Of a stretch of 9,225 nucleotides of DNA, positions 1 to 5,602 are shown one piece after another. Location of the stretch: assembly GCA_044359885.1 (NCBI GenBank), contig JBIKLI010000168.1, forward strand, positions 1 through 9,225, in the 5' to 3' direction. The notes under the pieces were generated by a model that saw nothing but the letters and a program-made list of their open reading frames with translations, searched no databases and was not told the origin of the DNA. Each line of letters opens with the position of its first letter. Position 1 is the stretch's first letter. Source of the stretch: CAIOSQ01 sp044359885. GTDB lineage: Bacteria; Pseudomonadota; Alphaproteobacteria; CACIAM-22H2. Made by a program: the position numbers and the translations under genes.

Positions 1-31
1 CAACTTGCGCAGAATCGGAATTCTGATCCAT

Positions 32-982
32 GCGAATCAATGGGTTGGCCGAAAAGTCGGCACTACATTTCTGGTTCAGTGTCGTTGGGCGGACAAACTC
101 GTCGGCAGCACGAGGTCATCCGCGCGGATGCGCTTGGGCAGGACGATGCCGAGGCGAGCGAGGAGTGCCGCCTGGGCGTCGTCAGGCTGCGCGATGCAAC
201 GCAATCTGATGTCGCCCATCGTGGATGTAGGCAGAACGACATCGTGGGACTGGATGCGTGCCAGTTCCTCGAGGATGGTCCGCGGCGAATTGCCGAGACC
301 GGCGCGCTGCTGCCACATCTCCAGGGTCTTCCACAGGACGAAGGCGAGGAAGCAGACGGGGATGTGGGCGTGCACGCGATCCTCGCGCCAATGCCAGATG
401 CGCCTCCAGCGCGGATTTGTGCTCCAGGAGATGATCGAGCGCCCTGTACAGCCGGTCCTTGTTGACGAGGTCATCGCTCAGTCGCAGCAGATCCGTCAGC
501 GCCGTGCGCTGGAGCCAATCCTCGGCGATGTGCAGTTCGCTCGACGGCTCGCAAAGACGCGCCGCCATCAGGACCGAGGCGATCGTCGACCATGGCACCG
601 ATTCCTTGCCGCTCGCCAGCAGCCGGTCGCAAAGCTCCGCCAGCCCTGTCCCGCGCCACAGCGCCAGAGCGAGATAGACGTCGCCAAACTGCCGCGAGCG
701 CTCGACGCGAACGCCCTTCAACCGCACGGGCACCGTGACATCCGGCTTGCCGTCGTCGAACAGGTCCGCCTGTTCCGGCGCGCCGATCAGGCTGCGCGCC
801 AGCGCGCGGGTCCGAACCTGACCGCGCGCATCGAGTTCGCCAAGATGCGCCACCGTTCGTTGGACAATGCGTCTGCCATGACGCTCGCTGCGCACGAGAC
901 GCCAGTAGCGATGCGTCTTGGCGTCCTTCCTGCGAATCGTGTGGCGCAGATACATGCCCCATCACAACCCACTCCGAATCGC
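32..982. mobile_element. Degenerate IS1634-like insertion sequence with candidate terminal inverted repeats
   Basis: The dead transposase is bracketed by two imperfect inverted sequences. The left one, at 32-47, reads gcgaatcaatgggttg. The right one, at 965-982 read on the minus strand, is gcgattcggagtgggttg. They agree at 14 of 16 aligned bases with a 2-base gap. They lie just outside the transposase ends, 28 bases beyond its stop and 9 bases before its ATG, as IS termini should. I see no convincing target-site duplication, so the outer limits are approximate. The element is about 0.95 kb, where an intact IS1634 member would be about 1.8-2 kb. Confidence 0.45.
76..955 (-). pseudogene. IS1634-family transposase, internally deleted and frameshifted
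   Basis: This is a remnant of an IS1634-type (IS4 superfamily, DDE) transposase. The first frame starts at the ATG at 953-955 with MYLRHTIRRKDAKTHRYWRL, the usual N-terminus of this family, and stays recognisable for about 187 residues up to LEHKSALEAHL. The family's C-terminus then continues in another frame, from HWREDRVHAHIPVCFLAFVL to the stop at 76-78 (about 105 residues, including VVLPT and IRLRC). The switch falls near positions 385-400. Intact members are about 550-570 residues from memory, so roughly 270 residues are missing, including the DDE catalytic core. The enzyme must be inactive. A fragment reading on in the first frame past the junction (to 182) is out-of-frame product. Family assignment is confident; the exact IS is not known. 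Confidence 0.85.
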
Positions 983-1107
983 TCAAAAAAGGGGGTAGGT
1001 CGGCACGACACGCGCTTTTGCACCGCGCGGATCAGCCAGTCCCTTGATCTCCATGAAGCCGGCGGCTCGATAAAAACGGAATCCTTCGGCCAACTGCGCA
1101 AGTTGGG
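983..1107 (-). pseudogene. Short C-terminal gene remnant, possibly GNAT acetyltransferase
   Basis: Between the kinase stop codon and the IS end, the minus strand has an open frame of about 40 codons, LAEGFRFYRAAGF followed by a basic tail ending VVPTYPLF, with TGA at 983-985. The FYRAAGF string resembles the end of GNAT acetyltransferases, where an F/L-Y-x-x-x-G-F segment is typical. The upstream part that a real gene would need is occupied by the kinase in another frame, so this can only be a fragment. It may equally be ordinary 3' flank of the kinase operon. The identification is weak. Confidence 0.25.
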
Positions 1108-2022
1108 CTAGGCCGACGGGGCCGGACGCCACGCCGCCAGGAACGCATCGACCTCCGCGCGGGTGGGCGTCGTCGTGCGGCTGCCGAACTCCCGGCATTT
1201 GAAGGCTGCGGCGACATTGGCGAAGCGCGCGGCGGTGGCCACGCTCCGGCCCTCGGCGAGGGCGAGCAGGAAGGCGCCATGGAAGACGTCGCCGGCGGCA
1301 AGCGTGTCCACGGCGACGATTTTTGGGGCGGGTTCGCCGCGCAGTCGATCCTCGTCCAGCCAGTGGAACCCGTCGGCGCCGACCGTCACGCCGAGGAAGC
1401 CGCCGCAACGGCGGCGAGCGGCGCGCAGACCAGCCTCCGGATCGGTGCGTCCCGACCAGTCCTCGAGCGCGGCTTGCGACCACACCACATGGGTCGCGCG
1501 GGCCATCAGATCCTCGAGCACGGCGTGGGGGGCGATGTCGGCGTCGAGCATCGCGATCGCGCCCGCGGCCCGCGCCGCGTCGAGGGTCCGCGCGGCGCCC
1601 GCAGGCCATCGCGCATCGACCATGACCCCGTCGAAACGCCCGATGCCCTGGACCGGCAGCCAGGATGGGTCCGGGTCCAGCGCAGGATCGTAATAGGGAA
1701 CGATCAATCGCTCGCCGTGGCGGTCGATGAGGATCGCGGAGACCGGCGACGACCTGCCGGCGATGCGACGGACCCGGTCGACGCAGACGCCGTAGCTGCG
1801 CATGTCCGCGAGGATGTCGTCGCCGATCGGATCGTCCCCGCAACGGCCCCAGAATTCGATCCTGCCCCCGAGCCGGCCGATGGCGCAGGCGGCCGACGCC
1901 GCCATGCCGCCGCCGGTGCCGACGCAATCGAGTGCCATGATCTCGGTCGGGACCGGCGGGATCTCCTCGACCCGGAACAGCCAGTCCCAGGTCACGATCC
2001 CGCAGGTCAGGAGGCTGACCAT
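1108..2022 (-). CDS. PfkB-family sugar kinase, YihV (sulfofructose kinase)/ketohexokinase-like
   Basis: This is a 304-residue cytoplasmic ATP-dependent sugar kinase of the PfkB/ribokinase family. It shows an N-terminal substrate strand (LLTCGIVTWDWLF, residues 4-16), the glycine-rich GTGGGMAASAA (35-45), and GRCGDDPIGDDILADMRSYG (59-78, PfkB signature 1). The C-terminal ATP/anion-hole motif is DTLAAGDVFHGAF (239-251), with D245 as the expected catalytic base. The canonical motif is DTxGAGD, so the first Gly is Ala here. The stretches GERLIVPYYDP (103-113) and VMVDARWPAGA (133-143) align, as I recall it, without gaps to E. coli YihV. R138 is conserved and YihV N109 is Pro here. The ATG at 2020-2022 overlaps the upstream exporter gene by 16 nt, suggesting translational coupling. 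The fold is certain; the substrate is not. Ketose or sulfo-ketose phosphorylation is inference. Confidence 0.88.
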   Translation of the reverse strand: MVSLLTCGIVTWDWLFRVEEIPPVPTEIMALDCVGTGGGMAASAACAIGRLGGRIEFWGRCGDDPIGDDILADMRSYGVCVDRVRRIAGRSSPVSAILIDRHGERLIVPYYDPALDPDPSWLPVQGIGRFDGVMVDARWPAGAARTLDAARAAGAIAMLDADIAPHAVLEDLMARATHVVWSQAALEDWSGRTDPEAGLRAARRRCGGFLGVTVGADGFHWLDEDRLRGEPAPKIVAVDTLAAGDVFHGAFLLALAEGRSVATAARFANVAAAFKCREFGSRTTTPTRAEVDAFLAAWRPAPSA

Positions 2023-2654
2023 GGATGACGTCCGGCGAAGCCCGGCAGGGCCGCGGCCAGCGCGCTCAGTCCGAAGCCGACGAAGAGCAGTCCGGCGCAG
2101 CGTGTGACCAGACGCTCGCGCCGGCGGTAGAAGTCGCGGACGGTGGCGAGCCCGGCGAACCACACCAGCAGCAGCGCCGCCGCGGCGCCGCCCGCCATGC
2201 TCGCGGCCACCAGCAGCGGCGCGCCGGCGAAATCGAGCGCGTCGGCATGCGGGCCGAGCAGGGCCGCGAACATGCCGACAGCGACCGGATAGCCCTTGGG
2301 ATTGGTGAGGCCGAAGATCAGGCCGCGGCGCAGCGGCCGGTCGAACAGGGCAAGTCCGGCCTCGGCCGCGCTGCGTGCCTTCAACGCCTGCCAGCCCAGC
2401 ACCAACAGATAGAGGCCGCAAGCGAGCCCGAGCAGATCGAAGATCGCCGGGTGGATCGCCTGGGCGCCGACCAGGGCGAGCAGTGCGAGGCTGGTCCAGA
2501 GCAGGTCGCCTGCCATGTGGCCCAGCACGAATCCGAAGCCGGCGCGGCGCCCCCTTGCGGCGCACAACCCGAGCAGCGCCACGAAAGCGGGGCCGGGCGT
2601 GACGATGTAGAGCGCGCCGGCGGCCGCCGCGAGCAGGGGCAGGCCGCCGCTCAC
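2007..2654 (-). CDS. LysE/RhtB-family exporter
   Basis: This 215-residue inner-membrane protein has the LysE/RhtB (amino-acid and small-metabolite efflux) layout. The N-terminal helix carries the signature YIVTPGPAF (about residues 17-25), followed by helices around 40-64 and 70-88. The conserved GLTNPKGYPVAVGMF (113-127) is the family's second hallmark, and two or three more helices lie at about 140-168 and 185-205. The length matches the usual 200-215. The start is a GTG at 2652-2654, only one base after the stop of the RraA-like gene (TGA-C-GTG), so it is probably translated by reinitiation. Its 3' end overlaps the kinase start. In this operon it may export a pathway end product or toxic intermediate rather than lysine; the substrate cannot be read from sequence. 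Confidence 0.87.
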   Translation of the reverse strand: MSGGLPLLAAAAGALYIVTPGPAFVALLGLCAARGRRAGFGFVLGHMAGDLLWTSLALLALVGAQAIHPAIFDLLGLACGLYLLVLGWQALKARSAAEAGLALFDRPLRRGLIFGLTNPKGYPVAVGMFAALLGPHADALDFAGAPLLVAASMAGGAAAALLLVWFAGLATVRDFYRRRERLVTRCAGLLFVGFGLSALAAALPGFAGRHPWSAS

Positions 2655-2655
2655 G

Positions 2656-3321
2656 TCAAAGGACGCCGTAGCGTGCGAAGACGGTGGCCAGTTTCTCGCC
2701 CTTCTGCAGTGCCGACAGCGTCTTGTGTTCGCCGAGCACTTTCTCCAGCGCCGCCCCGAGGACTTTCGCCTCGATCGCCTTCGGGATCACGACGACGCCG
2801 TCGGCATCGCCGAAGACGAGGTCGCCCGGTTCGACGCGCACACCGCCGACTTCGACCGGGACGTCGATTTCCGCGACGATGCCGCGTCCCTTCGAATCGA
2901 GTGGCCCGATGCCGCCGGCGAAGACCGGGAACTTCATCTTGCGGATATGGACGATGTCGCGGACCAGTCCGTCGGTCACGCACGCCGCCGCGCCACGCGC
3001 CTTCGAGGCGGTCGACAGCAGCCCGCCCCAGGGCGCGATGCGCGGATTGCCGGAGCAGCCCAGAACGCAGACCTCGCCCTTCTTCAGGTCGTCGACCAGC
3101 TTGATCTCCAGCTCGTAGGGATTGCCCGGCTGGACATGGAACATCTCGCGGTACATCCCCGTCCGCGCGCGGCCCAGAAAGGAAAGCGAGTCGTCGAGCG
3201 GCCGGATGTTCGGGGCCAGCGCCTGGCCGGTCCAGCCCAGATTGTCGAGCGTGTCGGACACGACGGCGACGAAGAGATGCTTGCGCGCCTTGGCGAGCAG
3301 GGCAGGGGTGGCTGCGGTCAT
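2656..3321 (-). CDS. RraA-family protein (HMG/CHA aldolase or oxaloacetate decarboxylase-like)
   Basis: This is a 221-residue protein of the RraA/DlpA-like family. Members include 4-hydroxy-4-methyl-2-oxoglutarate (HMG) / 4-carboxy-4-hydroxy-2-oxoadipate (CHA) aldolases and oxaloacetate decarboxylases, as well as the RNase E inhibitor RraA. The signature is present: GNPRIAPWGGLLSTASKARG (residues 91-110) is followed by ACVTDGLVRDI (113-123). Here R121-D122 is the Arg-Asp pair that binds substrate and divalent metal in the aldolases. FAGGIGPLDSKGRG (134-147) and GDLVFGDADGVVVIP (156-170) complete the fold. At 221 residues it is longer than RNase-E-regulating RraA (about 160), and with its catabolic neighbours this favours a metabolic lyase. 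The ATG at 3319-3321 lies 35 nt after the SDR stop. The exact substrate is unknown. Confidence 0.86.
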   Translation of the reverse strand: MTAATPALLAKARKHLFVAVVSDTLDNLGWTGQALAPNIRPLDDSLSFLGRARTGMYREMFHVQPGNPYELEIKLVDDLKKGEVCVLGCSGNPRIAPWGGLLSTASKARGAAACVTDGLVRDIVHIRKMKFPVFAGGIGPLDSKGRGIVAEIDVPVEVGGVRVEPGDLVFGDADGVVVIPKAIEAKVLGAALEKVLGEHKTLSALQKGEKLATVFARYGVL

Positions 3322-3356
3322 CGGATCGGCTTTCGGCAGGAGGAGGATCGGCGGCT

Positions 3357-4109
3357 TCAGTAGGTCGCGCGGCCGCCCGAGACGTCGAAAACGGCACCGG
3401 TCGAGAAGCTCATCTCCTCCGATGCCAGCCAGCAGATCATGGCGGCGACTTCGGTGATCTGGCCGAACCGGCCCATCGGGATCTTCGACAGCATGAACTG
3501 GATGTGGCTCTCGGTCATCTGCTTGAAGATGTCGGTCTCGACGGCCGCCGGCGTGATGCAGTTGACCCGTATGCCGGTTTTCGCGAGTTCCTTGCCCAGC
3601 GACTTGGTCAGCGCGATCAACCCGGCCTTGGCCGAGGAATAGGCCGAGGCGTTGGGATTGCCTTCCTTGCCGGCGATCGAGGCGATGTTGACGATCCGGC
3701 CGTAGTTGCGCTCGATCATCAACGGCACGACGGCGCGCGCGCAGAGGAACGGGCCGGTGAGGTCGACATCGATCACCTTGCGCCAGTCCTCGGGGCTGTA
3801 TTCCCAGACCGTCACGTTGGGGCCGGTGATGCCGGCATTGTTGACCAGGATGTCGACCTGCCCCATCTGGCCGATCGCGGACTGGGCCGCGGCGGTGACC
3901 GACGCGGCGCTGGTGACGTCCACCAGGCAAGTGTTGATCTTTCCGGTGCCGGCGAGGCGCTTGGCGGCGGCGTCGAGGGCGGCGGCGTCCATGTCCCAGA
4001 GGCTGACCTCGGCGCCTGACTGCAGCATGCGTTCCGCCGCGGCGAGCCCGATGCCGCGTGCGCCGCCGGTGATCACGGCCTTGCGGCCGGCGAGGTCGAT
4101 CCTGTTCAT
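3357..4109 (-). CDS. SDR-family NAD(P)-dependent oxidoreductase
   Basis: This 250-residue classical short-chain dehydrogenase/reductase is full length for the family. The cofactor loop is TGGARGIG (residues 14-21). The acidic D39 at the end of strand 2 (SLWDMD) suggests a preference for NAD over NADP. NNAG is at 90-93. The catalytic residues are S134 (NIASIAG), Y147 and K151 (ASAYSSAKAG), with the normal Ser-to-Tyr spacing of 13. The usual asparagine of the tetrad (VNLTG) is Asp here (VDLTG, D116), a variant seen in some active SDRs. The start is ATG 4107-4109, with a purine-rich AGGGCGGGAAA upstream. It would oxidise or reduce a hydroxyl/keto group on the same substrate handled by the RraA-like lyase and kinase downstream. 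FabG-like names are likely to be given automatically but are not supported by context. Confidence 0.9.
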   Translation of the reverse strand: MNRIDLAGRKAVITGGARGIGLAAAERMLQSGAEVSLWDMDAAALDAAAKRLAGTGKINTCLVDVTSAASVTAAAQSAIGQMGQVDILVNNAGITGPNVTVWEYSPEDWRKVIDVDLTGPFLCARAVVPLMIERNYGRIVNIASIAGKEGNPNASAYSSAKAGLIALTKSLGKELAKTGIRVNCITPAAVETDIFKQMTESHIQFMLSKIPMGRFGQITEVAAMICWLASEEMSFSTGAVFDVSGGRATY

Positions 4110-4152
4110 GTGCGTTTCCCGCCCTGGATGATGAAGAAGCGGCGCAGTTTCC

Positions 4153-4177
4153 GGCTTGCCGCGTTCCGGGGCAAGCC
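4153..4177 (-). other. Hairpin in the permease-SDR intergenic gap
   Basis: The 80-nt gap between the permease stop and the SDR start holds an 8-bp perfect inverted repeat: ggcttgcc at 4153-4160 and ggcaagcc at 4170-4177, with a 9-nt loop. There is no T-run after it on the minus strand, so it is not a standard intrinsic terminator. It could be an mRNA processing or attenuation element separating permease expression from the SDR-RraA-LysE-kinase genes. Its function is unproven. Confidence 0.35.
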
Positions 4178-4189
4178 CGCAGGAAGAAC

Positions 4190-5272
4190 CTAGTCGCGGC
4201 GCGATCCGGCCAGGGACCGGAGCGCCGCGCGCCAGTCGCCCTCGGCGAGATAGCCGGTGGCGAGCGCGCCGCCGGCGATCATCCCGGCGACGGAGAGCGC
4301 CGCGCCCAGCGACAGGGCCGAAAGCCCGGTCACGCCCTGGCCGATCGTGCAACCGCCGGCGAGCACGGCGCCGCATCCCATCGCTGCGGCACCCCAGAGA
4401 TGCCGGACCAGGTCGTCGCGCCCGGCAAAGCCCTCCCACCGGAAACTGCCGCGCGCGATCGCCGAGGCCCCGGCACCCAGTATCGCGCCGATGCAGGTGG
4501 CCGCCGCGAAGGTGAAGTCCAGCCCGGTCGCGAACATCGCGTAGGCGATCGCCTCGCCGGTCGGTGCGACGAAGCTGAGCGAGGACGGTGGCACCGGATC
4601 GAACTCGTCCCGGAGGAGCCATCCGGTCGCGGCCCAGGCGGCGACCACGAGTCCGCCGGTGGCGATCGCGCCGGTCAGCAGCGCGACGCGTGCCCGCAGC
4701 CTCGGATCTGCAAGTGCCCATGCCGCGAGGGCGGTCGCGGCCGCCGCGGCCAGGGCGAAGCGTGCGGGCGGCGCGCGCAGCCCCAGAAGGTCGGGCAGCG
4801 ATTGCGGCACCGGCAGCGTGATGGTGGTCGCTGCGGAGAAGGCGGATCGCAGCGGCGCCAGGACCCCGCGCATGGTGGCGTAGGCGACGATACCGAGGAT
4901 CAGCGCCACGACCAGTGACTTGAGATTTCCTGCTCCCAGGCGCGCCAGGGTCCGGCTGGCGCACCCGCCCGCCAGCGTCATGCCGATGCCGAACAGGGCG
5001 CCACCCGCGAGGCTGCCCGCCCAGGCCAGTCTGGCGCTGCCATGCGCCGTGTCGCGGAGCGCGACGAGACCGGCGGCGTCGAGCGCCTGGGCGCCGAGAA
5101 TCGCGGTCGCCGCCGCCAGCGCCCAGGCCTTGAGCCGGGTCGCGTCGCCAAGCCCGGCCCAGTCGCTGACCGCCCCCATCGTGCAGAAGCCGCTGCGCTC
5201 CGTCACCGCGCCGAAGGCGAACCCGATCGCCAGCCCCACGGCGGGCAGCAAGACAGCAAGATATGCATCCAT
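4190..5272 (-). CDS. YeeE/YedE (TsuA-like) sulfur-compound permease
   Basis: This is a 360-residue polytopic inner-membrane protein of the YeeE/YedE family, whose characterised member TsuA imports thiosulfate. The family's duplicated cysteine motifs are present: ERSGFCTMGA (C30), TLAGGCASRTL (C104) and LAGGCTIGQG (C308), with extra cysteines C260 (AATCIGA) and C300. These cysteines correspond to the conserved ones thought to relay thiosulfate through the channel by hydrogen bonding. About nine to ten hydrophobic helices are visible, with a more polar linker around residues 225-238. The length is typical for two fused halves. The start is ATG 5270-5272, with only a weak Shine-Dalgarno. It is divergent from tusA, a TusA-like protein being the usual partner of this permease. 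It leads the leftward gene block. Family is confident; thiosulfate as substrate is inferred. Confidence 0.88.
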   Translation of the reverse strand: MDAYLAVLLPAVGLAIGFAFGAVTERSGFCTMGAVSDWAGLGDATRLKAWALAAATAILGAQALDAAGLVALRDTAHGSARLAWAGSLAGGALFGIGMTLAGGCASRTLARLGAGNLKSLVVALILGIVAYATMRGVLAPLRSAFSAATTITLPVPQSLPDLLGLRAPPARFALAAAAATALAAWALADPRLRARVALLTGAIATGGLVVAAWAATGWLLRDEFDPVPPSSLSFVAPTGEAIAYAMFATGLDFTFAAATCIGAILGAGASAIARGSFRWEGFAGRDDLVRHLWGAAAMGCGAVLAGGCTIGQGVTGLSALSLGAALSVAGMIAGGALATGYLAEGDWRAALRSLAGSRRD

Positions 5273-5375
5273 GGCGCGTCGTTCCGGTCTTCACCTGGGT
5301 CGCATCGGGGGTGGCGTTGGGGTATAGCGCCGCCCGGGTGACACCCTTATCTATTCCAATGGAGCCGCGATCGCC
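5273..5375. promoter_or_regulatory. Divergent control region between permease and tusA
   Basis: This 103-bp spacer must carry the promoters for both the leftward permease block and rightward tusA. I could not pick a convincing -35/-10 pair for either. It contains AT-richer patches in a GC-rich setting (ggtatag at 5321-5327 and ttatctatt at 5348-5356) and a small inverted repeat gggt-gac-accc at 5336-5346 that could be an operator half. A GGAG Shine-Dalgarno for tusA lies at 5361-5364. Confidence 0.45.
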
Positions 5376-5600
5376 ATGACCGACCTTCTCGACGTCAAGG
5401 GTCTCACCTGTCCGTTGCCGGTGCTTCGGGTGCGCAAGCGCGCGCGCGACCTGGCTGCCGGTGCCGAATTGACCATCCTCGCGACCGATCCTGGCGCGCC
5501 GCGGGACATCCAGGCCCTTTGCGAGACCTCGGGGCTCGAATTCGTCGGGTCGCGCGAGGTCGACGGCGCGTTCGAGATCCGCATACGGCGCGCCGCTTGA
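5376..5600 (+). CDS. tusA: TusA-family sulfur carrier protein
   Basis: This 74-residue cytosolic protein of the TusA/SirA/YeeD family carries persulfide sulfur on a single cysteine. The defining CPxP motif is at residues 12-15 (LTCPLPVLRVRK). The remainder fits the two-layer alpha/beta fold: an acidic-to-hydrophobic strand LTILATDPGAPRDI (32-45), then a helix and the terminal strand FEIRIRR. The length is normal (70-81). The start is ATG 5376, with GGAG 11 nt upstream. Its divergent partner is a YeeE/YedE permease, so the likely role is accepting sulfur imported by it (the TsuA-TsuB pairing). A part in tRNA 2-thiouridine synthesis is the alternative. The symbol is by family, not proven orthology to E. 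coli tusA. Confidence 0.9.
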   Translation: MTDLLDVKGLTCPLPVLRVRKRARDLAAGAELTILATDPGAPRDIQALCETSGLEFVGSREVDGAFEIRIRRAA

Positions 5601-5602
5601 CC

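Noticed and set aside
983..1000. T-run after the kinase (minus strand, ccccctttttt) as an intrinsic terminator.
   Set aside because: No stable GC stem lies immediately upstream of it.
5..1111. Long plus-strand open frame over the IS remnant.
   Set aside because: It is the antisense of the transposase remnant, is extremely Arg/Ala/Gln rich, and shows no family resemblance.
2023..3104. Long plus-strand open frame opposite the LysE and RraA genes.
   Set aside because: High-GC antisense shadow. The minus-strand proteins have clear domains; this one is Arg/Gln/Ala low-complexity.
1108..5600. A complete sulfoglycolysis (sulfo-EMP or sulfo-ED) operon.
   Set aside because: Only a YihV-like kinase hints at it. 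There is no sulfoquinovosidase, isomerase, sulfosugar aldolase, lactonase or dehydratase, and the kinase lacks one expected sulfonate contact.
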